Shown: one piece after another, positions 41,766 through 50,107 of the stretch
How the letters are laid out: the number at the start of each line of letters is the position of its first letter
How positions within the stretch are numbered: the stretch's first letter is position 1
Assembly: GCA_016721905.1 (NCBI GenBank)
Contig: JADKHH010000003.1
Span: 1 to 64,000, forward strand
Source: Candidatus Opimibacter skivensis
GTDB taxonomy: Bacteria > Bacteroidota > Bacteroidia > Chitinophagales > Saprospiraceae
DNA: 64,000 nucleotides
Direction: 5' to 3'
The notes under the pieces: model-generated
What the model was told of the DNA's origin: nothing
What the model saw: the letters and a program-made list of their open reading frames with translations, nothing else
The model's database searches: none
Made by a program: the position numbers and the translations under genes

Positions 41766-43799
41766 TTATACTTCAAAATACTTCTTGATGATGTGCTCAT
41801 CTACCAGATTGGGCATCGTGATCTCCAGTCGTTTTTCTTTCTTCATAGCCTCCATAGCAGTTGACATAGCATGCGGATTCCTCGCCCATGCCCGACGTGC
41901 AATCCCGTTGTTTACATCCCAATGCAACATCGAATGCAATGCTTCCTCACTCGCGTCACTGCCGTCAAGGACCAGCCCAAAGCCACCATTGATAGCCTCA
42001 CCCCATCCAGTGCCGCCTCCATTGTGGATGCTCACCCAGGTAGCCCCACGCATCGCATCGCCGATCACATTGTGGATCGCCATATCTGCTGTAAATTTTG
42101 ACCCATCGTATATATTGGCCGTTTCCCGCCATGGGCTATCTGTCCCACTGACATCATGATGATCTCTGCCTAGTACAACAGGTGCTTTTAGAATCCCTTC
42201 CCTGATCGCCTGGTTAAACCTCCGTGCTATTGCTATCCGCCCATCAGCATCCGCATACAGTATTCTTGATTTACTGCCCACCGCTGGTATGTTAGTACCT
42301 GCATTTTCAATCCACTGAAGATTATCTGTCCATTGGCTTTTGATTTCATCAGGACAAGTAGTTAGCATTTCGCGTATCTGTGCTGCTGCCAGATTGTCGG
42401 CCGTCATCAGGTCTTCAGTGTCACCTGAAGTACACACCCAACGGAACGGGCCGAATCCATAATCAAAACACATAGGTCCCATGATGTCTTCTACATAGGA
42501 AGGATACTTAAACCCTGATGGTTTGTGTGGATCCATGATATCAGCACCGGCTCTTGCTGCTTCAAACAGGAATGCATTGCCATAATCCCAGAAGTACATT
42601 CCCCTGCTACACATCACATTGATGGCATCTACATGGCGTCGTAGTGAGCGTTTGATAGCCTGGTCAAATCCTTCTTTATCATCATCCATTAAAGCTTTCG
42701 CTTCTTCAAACGTACATTCTACCGGACAGTATCCGAGATGATCAATATTGTGGCACGAAGTCTGGTCAGACCCGAGCTCGACGTGGATATGCTTGAACAC
42801 AAGTTTTTCCCACACTTCCACGATGTTACCTTGATAAACAAAACACCTTGCTTCCTCAGCGTTTTTTGATTTTACAAATTCCGTCAGCATGGCATCCAGA
42901 TCGGTAAAGACATCTTCTTCCCTGATATAGTGATCCGCTATTCGCTGACGGATCGCATCATGGTCTACTTCTGCGATAATACCGGTGGCCCCGGTGACGA
43001 TGAGTGCCTTGGCTTGCGCACCTGACATGCCACCAAGTCCGGAAGTGACAAATGCCTTTCCTTTAAGGTTATTGGTGCCCAGCCCCTTTAATCGACCCGC
43101 GTTGAGCAGCGTGATCGTGGTACCATGCACGATGCCCTGTGGGCCGATATACATAAAAGATCCTGCAGTCATCTGGCCATATTGAGTCACCCCCATGGCA
43201 TTGAACTTATTCCAATCCTCTTTTGAACTATAATTGGGGATCATCATCCCATTGGTCACTACAACTCTGGGAGCCATTGGACTGGATGGAAACAAACCAA
43301 GTGGATGGCCCGAATACAAAACCAGCGTTTGTTCGTCAGTCATCTCACTCAGATATTTCATCACCAGGAGATACTGTGCCCAGTTTTGAAAGACGGCACC
43401 ATTACCGCCGTAGGTAATCAGTTCGTGTGGATATTTAGCGACCAGCGGGTCTAGATTGTTCTGGATCATCAGCATGATTGCCGCTGCTTGCCTGCATTTA
43501 GCCGGGTAATGGTCGATTGGCCTTGAATGCATAGGGTAGGAGGGCCTATATCGGTACATATAGATTCGGCCATACTGGATCAACTCTTCAGCAAATTCAG
43601 GTGCCAGGGCCGCATGTAGCGTTTCAGGAAAATACCTCAGCGCATTGGCCAGGGCAAGCCTTCGCTCCTCAATACTCAGGCTGCTGATGCTCCGCACAGG
43701 GGCATGCTGCATGGTCGAATCTCTCCCAAAAAATTCGGGTAAGGTTGAAGGCAAACCAGCTTGAATGGCTTTCTGGAAGGACGTTAGGTCTTCATTCAT
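41766..43799 (-). CDS. hutU: Urocanate hydratase
   Basis: HutU converts urocanate to imidazolonepropionate in histidine breakdown, using tightly bound NAD. The 677 residues include ELITYGGNGAVFQNWAQYLL, LYSGHPLGLFPSSP, the NAD-site loop FVTSGLGGMSGAQAKA, LGSDQTSCHN and GATWVSIHNGGGTGWG. It is longer than the ~560-residue proteobacterial enzyme, as usual in Bacteroidota. No other hut gene is present in the window, so the pathway must be completed elsewhere. Confidence 0.95.
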   Translation of the reverse strand: MNEDLTSFQKAIQAGLPSTLPEFFGRDSTMQHAPVRSISSLSIEERRLALANALRYFPETLHAALAPEFAEELIQYGRIYMYRYRPSYPMHSRPIDHYPAKCRQAAAIMLMIQNNLDPLVAKYPHELITYGGNGAVFQNWAQYLLVMKYLSEMTDEQTLVLYSGHPLGLFPSSPMAPRVVVTNGMMIPNYSSKEDWNKFNAMGVTQYGQMTAGSFMYIGPQGIVHGTTITLLNAGRLKGLGTNNLKGKAFVTSGLGGMSGAQAKALIVTGATGIIAEVDHDAIRQRIADHYIREEDVFTDLDAMLTEFVKSKNAEEARCFVYQGNIVEVWEKLVFKHIHVELGSDQTSCHNIDHLGYCPVECTFEEAKALMDDDKEGFDQAIKRSLRRHVDAINVMCSRGMYFWDYGNAFLFEAARAGADIMDPHKPSGFKYPSYVEDIMGPMCFDYGFGPFRWVCTSGDTEDLMTADNLAAAQIREMLTTCPDEIKSQWTDNLQWIENAGTNIPAVGSKSRILYADADGRIAIARRFNQAIREGILKAPVVLGRDHHDVSGTDSPWRETANIYDGSKFTADMAIHNVIGDAMRGATWVSIHNGGGTGWGEAINGGFGLVLDGSDASEEALHSMLHWDVNNGIARRAWARNPHAMSTAMEAMKKEKRLEITMPNLVDEHIIKKYFEV

Positions 43800-44072
43800 A
43801 TAGGTTAAAGGTAAGGTGTGATTGATAATAGAGTAATACTCAAAATTTTCAACAGAAAACTAAGTTTAGATTCTTGAAAATCCTGGATATTCCTACTCTT
43901 TTGTAGGTCGATTCCAGGTATAATATAAACTCCTAAACTGAGATCATTTGAGCAAAATTCAAATGACTAATATCATACTGAAGCGTAAGTTATATCACCA
44001 AATTTTCCTTGTGGATATGATATTTTTCATCATAGAAAGAAGGATTTAATGATACTTAAAAATGAAAAGATC
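43800..44072. other. Divergent intergenic region
   Basis: About 270 bp, A/T-rich, between hutU and the Kelch gene. It holds a small hairpin TCATTTGA/TCAAATGA near 43945-43970 but no recognisable promoter match or gene. Confidence 0.45.
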
Positions 44073-45425
44073 ATGAAAAAGATAATCGTATTAACTGGTT
44101 TTTTTCTCGTCTTTGTAGGTGGCGTTTTCAGTCAGGGCGAGTGGACATATGATAATTTAACTACATTCAAACAGTCTATGGGATCAACACACATTGGCCC
44201 ATATGTTTTTTTTGCCGGAGGCTTTACATCAGGTGGGTATACATCTGAGGTGGAAATCTATAATACGCAATCAAAAGATTGGATATATAATCAGTTTTCG
44301 TTAGCCCGGGAATTTACGGCAGGTGCTAGCGGTGGAAGTAAAGTATTCTTCGCTGGTGGTGCGGATGAATCAGGGGCTATAGCCATTGTGGATATTTATG
44401 ATACGCTCAGTGGTCAATGGGATGTTGCTGAGTTATCAGAAGCAAGGGTATTTTTAAGTGCTGTAAGCAAGGGCAATGAAGTTTTATTTGCCGGCGGCGG
44501 GGATTTATCCCAGGGCACAGAATCTGATGTTGTGGATATCTATAATACTGATTCAGAAGAATGGTCAACTTCATTCCTCTCAGAGGCGAGAGGTAACATG
44601 GGTTCGGCTGTTGTAGGTGATTTTGCTTTTTTTGCAGGAGGGTTTTATTTGTCATCCGGATTACCCTCCAGTAGGGTGGATATCTATAATTTTAGTACAG
44701 GCGCATGGACTACCGCTGAGCTTTCACAACCACGTTACTTTCTTGCCGCAGTCACTGTGGGCCAGAAGATTTTATTTGCAGGTGGGATGGGCGCTGATGA
44801 TTTGCCTTCAAAGCGGGTAGATATCTATGATGCAGTTACAGGGGAATGGTCTATAGATTCACTTTCTGTGGCCAGAGCCTTTTGGGACCATGAAAACGCC
44901 GCCAGTGTTTGTGGTAAAGCCTATTTTATTGGTGGATGGTCAACTGAAACAGAGACGTATCAGATTACCGGAGATTTTAATGTAATTGATATTTATGATG
45001 CGGCCAACGGAGCCTGGTCAGTAGAATACCTGCCTTATAACCTCTTTTTTCATTCTACAGTTGCTGTTGACGATAAATTGATCATCGCTGGTGGGGGCAC
45101 CATTGCCGGGCAATTTATCCAACTGCGTGATGTGGTTAGGATTTATACTTGTACGACCGTGGCTACCAGAGAGGTCGATTTTCAGGCCTATGTAGACGTA
45201 TATCCTAATCCGACCTCTGGAACACTTCATCTTGCTTTTCAAGACAATATTCAGGAGGTAAAGGTCTGCATCACGGATATTGCAGGAAAGTTGATTTATG
45301 CGACTTCAGGCCTCAATGCAAAGGCTATTGAAATTAATACAAATGGTTTCGCGGAAGGGGTATATGTCATTCAGCTTCAAACCCCGGAAGGTATTCAATC
45401 ACAAAAAATTGTAGTTTCAAGGTAA
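44073..45425 (+). CDS. Secreted Kelch-repeat protein with T9SS sorting domain
   Basis: This 450-residue protein starts with a signal peptide (MKKIIVLTGFFLVFVGGVFSQ). Seven Kelch-type repeats follow, each with a (V/I)xFAGG strand and a (V/E)DIYN/D strand (e.g. KVFFAGGADESG, ILFAGGMGADD), predicting a seven-bladed propeller. A type A T9SS domain (VDVYPNPTSGTLHLAF ... EGVYVIQLQTPEG) closes it. ATG 44073 is used rather than 44049 because it begins the signal peptide. The binding partner is unknown. Confidence 0.88.
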   Translation: MKKIIVLTGFFLVFVGGVFSQGEWTYDNLTTFKQSMGSTHIGPYVFFAGGFTSGGYTSEVEIYNTQSKDWIYNQFSLAREFTAGASGGSKVFFAGGADESGAIAIVDIYDTLSGQWDVAELSEARVFLSAVSKGNEVLFAGGGDLSQGTESDVVDIYNTDSEEWSTSFLSEARGNMGSAVVGDFAFFAGGFYLSSGLPSSRVDIYNFSTGAWTTAELSQPRYFLAAVTVGQKILFAGGMGADDLPSKRVDIYDAVTGEWSIDSLSVARAFWDHENAASVCGKAYFIGGWSTETETYQITGDFNVIDIYDAANGAWSVEYLPYNLFFHSTVAVDDKLIIAGGGTIAGQFIQLRDVVRIYTCTTVATREVDFQAYVDVYPNPTSGTLHLAFQDNIQEVKVCITDIAGKLIYATSGLNAKAIEINTNGFAEGVYVIQLQTPEGIQSQKIVVSR

Positions 45426-45626
45426 GTTGACTGTCAATTACTCGCTGTATTGGTATAATAAGTGTGCGGAATTGATTCTATTCAGATTTCAGCGAGGGCA
45501 ATGACCTGATCTGGTTATTGCCCTCACTTTTCACTTTCCCAGGTTTGTGAGCCAAACCATTCCATATGGTGCTTCACCTCAGCCTTAGTCTCATCCTTCG
45601 CCAAAGCCTCATCCTTCGCCTTATTC

Positions 45627-45661
45627 CACTTTTCACTCTTCACTCTTCACTCTTCACTTAT
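45627..45661. repeat. CACTCTT heptamer array upstream of the SDR gene
   Basis: CACTTTT, CACTCTT, CACTCTT, CACTCTT, CACTTAT in phase, overlapping the -7 element of the SDR gene. On the minus strand these are TGAAGAG units. Upstream are two ATCCTTCGCC repeats. Confidence 0.85.
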
Positions 45662-45666
45662 CTTTG
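45659..45666 (+). promoter_or_regulatory. -7 promoter element of the SDR gene
   Basis: TATCTTTG, then CCCCCCTT, then ATG: only 8 bp separate the element from the start codon, so the mRNA is probably near-leaderless. The heptamer array occupies the place where a -33 element would be. Confidence 0.6.
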
Positions 45667-45674
45667 CCCCCCTT

Positions 45675-46679
45675 ATGGAAAACAAACGGGTTTTAGTGAC
45701 TGGCGCCGCCGGTTTCATCGGACGGTTCCTACAGGTGGAAGGCCAGCTTCGCGGATATGATGTGTGGGGAAGCTATCGGAATGATATGGAAAAGGCCCTC
45801 CTGGAGGGTAAAACCAAAAGTTTCTTCCTCGAATTCTCAGAAAGGGAGACTTTGAGCAAGCGGCTTATCGATTTTGCAAGTGAAACAGGTGGTTTTGAAT
45901 ACGTTATCCATTGCGCCGGTATTACAAGGCCTGAACGTATTGAAGAATTCTATGAGGGCAATGTGGAGTTTACTGATTTCTTTATCCATGAGCTACTCCG
46001 GACCCAACCAGCATTTAAGAAGTTTGTTTTCATCAGCAGCCTGCAGGCCATGGGCCCCGGAGATCCTATAACCATGGAACCCATCACAGAAGAAACAACC
46101 CCAAAGCCATTTACACCCTATGGCATCAGCAAGTTTGAAGCAGAAAAGAGAATAAAGGCTATTCCAGGCCTTGATTGGATCATCTTCAGGCCTACCTCCG
46201 TATATGGTCCGAGGGATACTAAGTTCGTCCATGAGATTCTCAAGATCATCAAGAAAGGTTTTGCGGTTCGTGTTGGACCCAAAGGCCAGCTAGTCAGCTT
46301 TGTATATGTCAAGGATGTAGCCCGGGCACTGTGGGACGCTGTTGACAAGGACGTGCATCATGAAGTGTACGTGGTATCTGATGGAAATGATTACGACCCC
46401 TCACTGGTCAATGAATATATTGCCAAACACATCGGTGTCAAGATCCGCAAGGTCAAGCTATCAAGAAACCTCCTCCTCGGAATCGCCCATGTACGACTTT
46501 TACTGGCCCGCATCACCCGTAAGCCACTCCACGTGAGCCCCTTTAAAATCAAAGAAATCACCGCTAAAAACTGGCGCGTAGATAATTCTAAAATGGTTCG
46601 CGAACTCAATTTCAAACCCAAATACAACCTCGAGTCAGGTCTCAAGGAAGCATTGATCGAAGACGGCTTTATTAAGTGA
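45675..46679 (+). CDS. NAD-dependent epimerase/dehydratase-type SDR
   Basis: A 334-residue extended SDR. The Rossmann motif VLVTGAAGFIGRFL is at the N-terminus, the active-site pair is Tyr149 and Lys153 (PYGISKFEAEK), and FRPTSVYGPRDTKFV and the FVYVKDVARALWDAV helix follow. Members act on NDP-sugars, sterol-like or ketone substrates. It faces the probable sulfonolipid genes, and a reductase is needed for that pathway, but the convergent orientation gives no strong support. The stop codon is unit one of a TGAAAAG array. Confidence 0.88.
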   Translation: MENKRVLVTGAAGFIGRFLQVEGQLRGYDVWGSYRNDMEKALLEGKTKSFFLEFSERETLSKRLIDFASETGGFEYVIHCAGITRPERIEEFYEGNVEFTDFFIHELLRTQPAFKKFVFISSLQAMGPGDPITMEPITEETTPKPFTPYGISKFEAEKRIKAIPGLDWIIFRPTSVYGPRDTKFVHEILKIIKKGFAVRVGPKGQLVSFVYVKDVARALWDAVDKDVHHEVYVVSDGNDYDPSLVNEYIAKHIGVKIRKVKLSRNLLLGIAHVRLLLARITRKPLHVSPFKIKEITAKNWRVDNSKMVRELNFKPKYNLESGLKEALIEDGFIK

Positions 46680-46725
46680 GCAGTGAAAAGTGAAAAGTGA
46701 AAAGTGAAAAGTGAAAAGTGAAAAG
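46677..46725. repeat. TGAAAAG heptamer array starting at a stop codon
   Basis: TGAGCAG followed by six identical TGAAAAG units (46677-46725). The first TGA is the SDR stop, and stops recur in the other two frames at 46684 and 46691. Confidence 0.95.
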
Positions 46726-46737
46726 AATAAATAAAAT

Positions 46738-46771
46738 AAAAAATGCTTGTGATTCATCACAAGCATTTTTT
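46738..46771. terminator. Bidirectional terminator with GATTCATC core
   Basis: AAAAAATGCTTGTGA (46738-46752) pairs perfectly with TCACAAGCATTTTTT (46757-46771) around TTCA. It serves both convergent genes and has the same A6/T6 ends and GATTCATC core as the terminator at 18562. Confidence 0.92.
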
Positions 46772-46775
46772 ATTT

Positions 46776-46807
46776 CTCACAACTCACAACTCACAACTCA
46801 CAACTCA
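46776..46807 (-). repeat. TGAGTTG heptamer array after the acyltransferase stop
   Basis: On the minus strand, two bases after TAA, four TGAGTTG units plus TGAG. It mirrors the array at 46677 across the terminator. Confidence 0.92.
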
Positions 46808-46809
46808 CA

Positions 46810-48057
46810 TTACGACAACACCGGATTCAACACCTTATCCTGATACGCCCCTGCTTTGAGTTTTTCAGAAACCGCAGAGAATGCATCCAGCGTCTGCTGA
46901 ACATCAGCATCTGTATGTGAAGCTGTAGGAATCATACGCAGGAGGATCATACCCTTCGGAATGACCGGATACACGATCATCGAAGTGAAGATGCCATATG
47001 ATTCACGCATGTCATGCACTAATTGGGTCGCTTCAAAAGGCGTGCCGTTGAGGTATACCGGTGTGACAACAGTATTGGTGTCTCCGATATTAAATCCTCT
47101 TTCAGTGAGTCCTTTTTGCAGTGAGGTAGCGATATGCCAGAGTTGTTCTTTGTACTCAGGATGGTTGATCATGAGCTCAAGGCGCTTGAGGTTACCTTCC
47201 ACGATAGGCATCGGGAGGCTCTTGGCATGAATTTGTGATCTCATCGCATATTGCAGGTATTGGATGATGTCTGCATCTCCCGCCAGGAATCCACCTGTAC
47301 AGGCAAAGGATTTGGCAAAGGTTGAAAAGTATACATCAATATCATCCTGGCAACCTTGCTCCACACCGGCACCACGTCCTCCTTCACCCAATGTTCCAAA
47401 GCCATGCGCATCATCCACGAAAAATCTGAAATTGTATTTCTTCTTGAGGGCGGCAATTTCTTTCAGGATTCCCTGATCACCACGCATTCCGAATACACCT
47501 TCGGTCACAACAAGGATCCCGCCACCTTTTTCATCTGTCCATTTTTTCGCGCGCTCCAGGTTCTGCTCGAAGCTTACAATATCGTTATGCTTATAGGAAA
47601 AGCGCTCGCCGATATGGAGACGTGTGCCATCGATGATACAGCCATGACTTTCTGCATCATAGACCACAGCATCCCTGCGGCTCAGCAAGGCATCTATAGC
47701 AGATACAACACCCGGGTAACCATAGTTGACCACAGCAGCAGCCTCCTTGTAGACATGAGCGGCCAGTTTCCTTTCCAGTTCCTTGTGCAGGGAAGTTTCT
47801 CCTGTCATCAACCGTGCTCCCATCGGATAGGCAAGACCCCAGCGGGCAGCTGCTTCAGCATCTGTCTTACGTACTTCAGGATGATTGGCCAGACCGAGAT
47901 AATTATTGATGCTCCACACCACAACCTCCTTGCCATTGAAGATCATCCGTGATCCGATTTCCCCATGCAATTCAGGGAACATATAATAACCCTCACCTAA
48001 ATGGGCGTACTGACCTAGTGGCCCACGCTGATGGCGTATTCTCTCAAATATTTCCAT
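46810..48057 (-). CDS. PLP-dependent alpha-oxoamine synthase, probable cysteate-C-fatty acyltransferase
   Basis: The 415 residues have the alpha-oxoamine synthase layout: NNYLGLANHPEVRK, GARLMTGETSLHKELE, FVDDAHGFGTLG (Asp215/His218) and the PLP lysine Lys249 in STFAKSFACTGG. These enzymes condense an amino acid with an acyl thioester. The N-terminus MEIFERIRHQRGPLGQY is that of the Bacteroidota subgroup that, as I recall, includes the Flavobacterium cysteate-fatty acyltransferase for capnine (sulfonolipid) synthesis. The overlap with a cysteine-synthase-like gene fits this. Serine palmitoyltransferase and AONS/KBL are alternatives. Confidence 0.8.
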   Translation of the reverse strand: MEIFERIRHQRGPLGQYAHLGEGYYMFPELHGEIGSRMIFNGKEVVVWSINNYLGLANHPEVRKTDAEAAARWGLAYPMGARLMTGETSLHKELERKLAAHVYKEAAAVVNYGYPGVVSAIDALLSRRDAVVYDAESHGCIIDGTRLHIGERFSYKHNDIVSFEQNLERAKKWTDEKGGGILVVTEGVFGMRGDQGILKEIAALKKKYNFRFFVDDAHGFGTLGEGGRGAGVEQGCQDDIDVYFSTFAKSFACTGGFLAGDADIIQYLQYAMRSQIHAKSLPMPIVEGNLKRLELMINHPEYKEQLWHIATSLQKGLTERGFNIGDTNTVVTPVYLNGTPFEATQLVHDMRESYGIFTSMIVYPVIPKGMILLRMIPTASHTDADVQQTLDAFSAVSEKLKAGAYQDKVLNPVLS

Positions 48058-49137
48058 AGTTTTTGATGTATTTATTAAAAACGCGTTCTAATCGACGTTG
48101 GATCTGATAGCTTGGCGCATAGTCGGCAATCTTCCGGATGAACCCTTGCTTTTGCATCCAACCATTATTGTAAATCTTGCTCATGTATTTGCTTCCATGA
48201 TCAGCAAACAACAACACGACGACATCCGTTGGTTTGAATTCCCTCCGCATGCGCATCAGGGCTTCAATCACAGCCCCGCTGCTGTAGCCTGCAAATATGG
48301 CTTCGCTCTTTGTCAATTGCCTTGCTCTGAAAGCACTGCTCCTGTCATCAACTTTTACAAACCGGTCGATGGTGTCAAACTCCACATTGGACGGAATGAT
48401 ATTTTTACCAACTCCTTCAAGCTGATAAGAGTGGATTTCACTTTTGTCAAGTATCCCTGTCTGATGAAATTTGGTCAGCACGGATCCCTCAGCATCTACA
48501 CCGATTACCTTGATTGAAGGATTCTGTTCTTTCAGGTACTTGCCTGCACCTGAGATAGTACCGCCGGTTCCCACGGTAGCTAGATAGTGGGTGATCAATC
48601 CTCCGGTTTGATTCCATAGCTCTGGTCCGGTACTATGATAATGCGCGTCAACATTTGTATGGTTATAATACTGGTTGACGTAGAATGAATTTGGTATTTC
48701 CCTGGCAAGACGCTCCGCCTGGCTATAGTATGATTGCGGGTCATCCGAAGGAACGTGATTAGGGCAGACCAACACTTCGGCACCCAGTGCTTTTAACTGG
48801 GCGATTTTCTCTTCTGCGCTTTTATCCGTAGTCGTGAGGATACAGTTATAGCCTTTGACAATGCATGCCATAGCCACCGAAAAGCCCGTATTGCCTGAAG
48901 TGGATTCGATAATGGTACCTCCCGGTTTGATGAGCCCGTTTTTTCAGCGGCCTCAATGACGGCCATACCGATACGGTCTTTTGCACTCAGTCCCGGATTA
49001 AAGGATTCAAGTTTCGCGAGCACAAGGCAACCAGCAAGTTTTGACAGGCCATGAAGTTTAACCATAGGTGTATTGCCTACAGTCTGCATGATGTTGTCAT
49101 GCCATTGGGGCTTCAGATGTGATGATTCTTGGGTCAT
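48044..49137 (-). CDS. PLP-dependent cysteine-synthase-like protein, probable cysteate synthase; one frameshift
   Basis: A fold-type II PLP enzyme of about 363 residues. It shows VGNTPMVKLHG, the PLP lysine in NPGLSAKDRIG, ESTSGNTGFSVAMACIVKGYN, and the phosphate loop TVGTGGTISGAG. Cysteate synthases of this family make cysteate from phosphoserine and sulfite; CBS or cysteine synthase are alternatives. The frame breaks after AVIEAAEKTG; one more base in the A6 run (plus-strand T6, 48939-48944) restores EKNGLIKPGGTIIES. The 3' end overlaps the acyltransferase ATG by 14 bp, so the two are translationally coupled. ATG 49137 is preferred over GTG 49170. Confidence 0.8.
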
Positions 49138-49184
49138 AGAATATCGCTTTCTGTTACCATAACCCTTCACCAGGTCATGGGCAA

Positions 49185-49192
49185 CAAAGATA
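49185..49192 (-). promoter_or_regulatory. -7 promoter element of the cysteate synthase-acyltransferase operon
   Basis: On the minus strand TATCTTTG, 47 bp before ATG 49137. A weak -33-like TTTCG occurs about 19 bp further up. Confidence 0.55.
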
Positions 49193-49396
49193 CAAAGTCA
49201 TTTGGGTTGACGAAATGAGCGACCTTAAATGGACATCATCTAAGGGTGCACAATCTTTAAGTATATGGTATTCAAATGATTAGATCCAATTTTAACTCAA
49301 AAGTTGCTTGTCCATTGGGTGAAGGACCACCAGTATAGAAAAGGGCCTTTTGCGGAAGAAGCCATTGAACGGGCAAGCAAGTTACCTACTCAAAAT
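49193..49396. other. Intergenic region with no recognised feature
   Basis: A plus-strand frame from about 49303 reads KLLVHWVKDHQYRKGPFAEE and might be a gene remnant, but it has no start and runs into a terminator. Nothing else is supported. Confidence 0.35.
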
Positions 49397-49424
49397 AAAA
49401 AAGCCGGCTTTAGACCGGCTTTTT
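49397..49424. terminator. Bidirectional terminator
   Basis: AAAAAAGCCGG (49397-49407) pairs with CCGGCTTTTT (49415-49424). It terminates the leftward Cys-rich protein gene. Confidence 0.85.
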
Positions 49425-49449
49425 ATAAATCTGGTATATCCCGGATCGA

Positions 49450-49980
49450 TTAGTCTTTCGAAGAGGATGATGTTTTAACAGCTTTTCCGCTGGTTGTTGT
49501 TGATGTTGTGGTCGCTGTAGTTTTGCCAGCACAGCAGGATTTACCATTTGAACCGCTTGTAGACGTTGCAGATGATTTACCAGCACAGCAGGATTTACCA
49601 TTTGCAGAAGTACCTTTCGTTCCGCAATCCTTACCGCCTTCCATTTTCATCGGAGACACATTAACAAAAGTGTTAGTTGCCGCATCGTAATTTACATCTA
49701 CGTAGGAAACGGTGCCACTACCTGCACATGTTTCTTTCCTTACATAAGATACAGTTCCGGTCACAGGACATGTCTTTGTTTCAATGGATGAATCCATAGA
49801 AGCAAGTTTAGCAGCGGCATCAGAGCCACCTGTAGTAGCAACAGAAGCGGATTTGCCTTCGCAGGAAGATACGCCAGCTGCTGGTTTAGCAGTGCAGGAT
49901 TTACTGCAGGCTGATTTCTGAGCCTGAACTCCTACTGCCATCACAGAGAAGAGGAAAAGGGAAAAAAGGACTTTTTTCAT
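49450..49980 (-). CDS. Secreted Cys- and Ser/Thr-rich protein with NGKSCCAGK repeats
   Basis: I do not recognise this 176-residue protein. A signal peptide (MKKVLFSLFLFSVMAVGVQAQ) is followed by KSACSKSCTAKP and a small beta region with ETKTCPVTGTVSYVRKE and CAGSGTVSYVDVNY. The C-terminal part carries NGKSCCAGK twice, separated by Ser/Thr-rich spacers, and ends in a Ser-rich tail. The paired cysteines could bind metal or form disulfides. The spacer and CC motif look like a recent internal duplication. It has its own terminator and stands alone. Confidence 0.75.
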   Translation of the reverse strand: MKKVLFSLFLFSVMAVGVQAQKSACSKSCTAKPAAGVSSCEGKSASVATTGGSDAAAKLASMDSSIETKTCPVTGTVSYVRKETCAGSGTVSYVDVNYDAATNTFVNVSPMKMEGGKDCGTKGTSANGKSCCAGKSSATSTSGSNGKSCCAGKTTATTTSTTTSGKAVKTSSSSKD

Positions 49981-50107
49981 TGTATACAGTTTTTTTAAGT
50001 TATTTATTCTAATCTAAACCAAAGATAATGCCTCCTTGGTATTGTAAACAGGTTAATTTTCTACTTTCGGTTTAACTTAACAGTATTTTAACGCCAATCG
50101 GACGACA

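Noticed and set aside
41766..43799. A complete hut operon
   Set aside because: Only urocanate hydratase is present; neighbours are a GT39 and a Kelch protein on other transcripts.
45675..46679. Assignment of the SDR as the 3-ketocapnine reductase
   Set aside because: It faces the acyltransferase operon from the other strand and is a general epimerase-type SDR; there is no specific support.
47356..47952. A 198-codon open frame on the plus strand
   Set aside because: It is antisense to the PLP acyltransferase gene, whose active-site motifs are clear.
49303..49396. Short plus-strand peptide frame before the terminator
   Set aside because: It has no start codon context or recognised homology and runs into the hairpin at 49397; noted only as a possible remnant.
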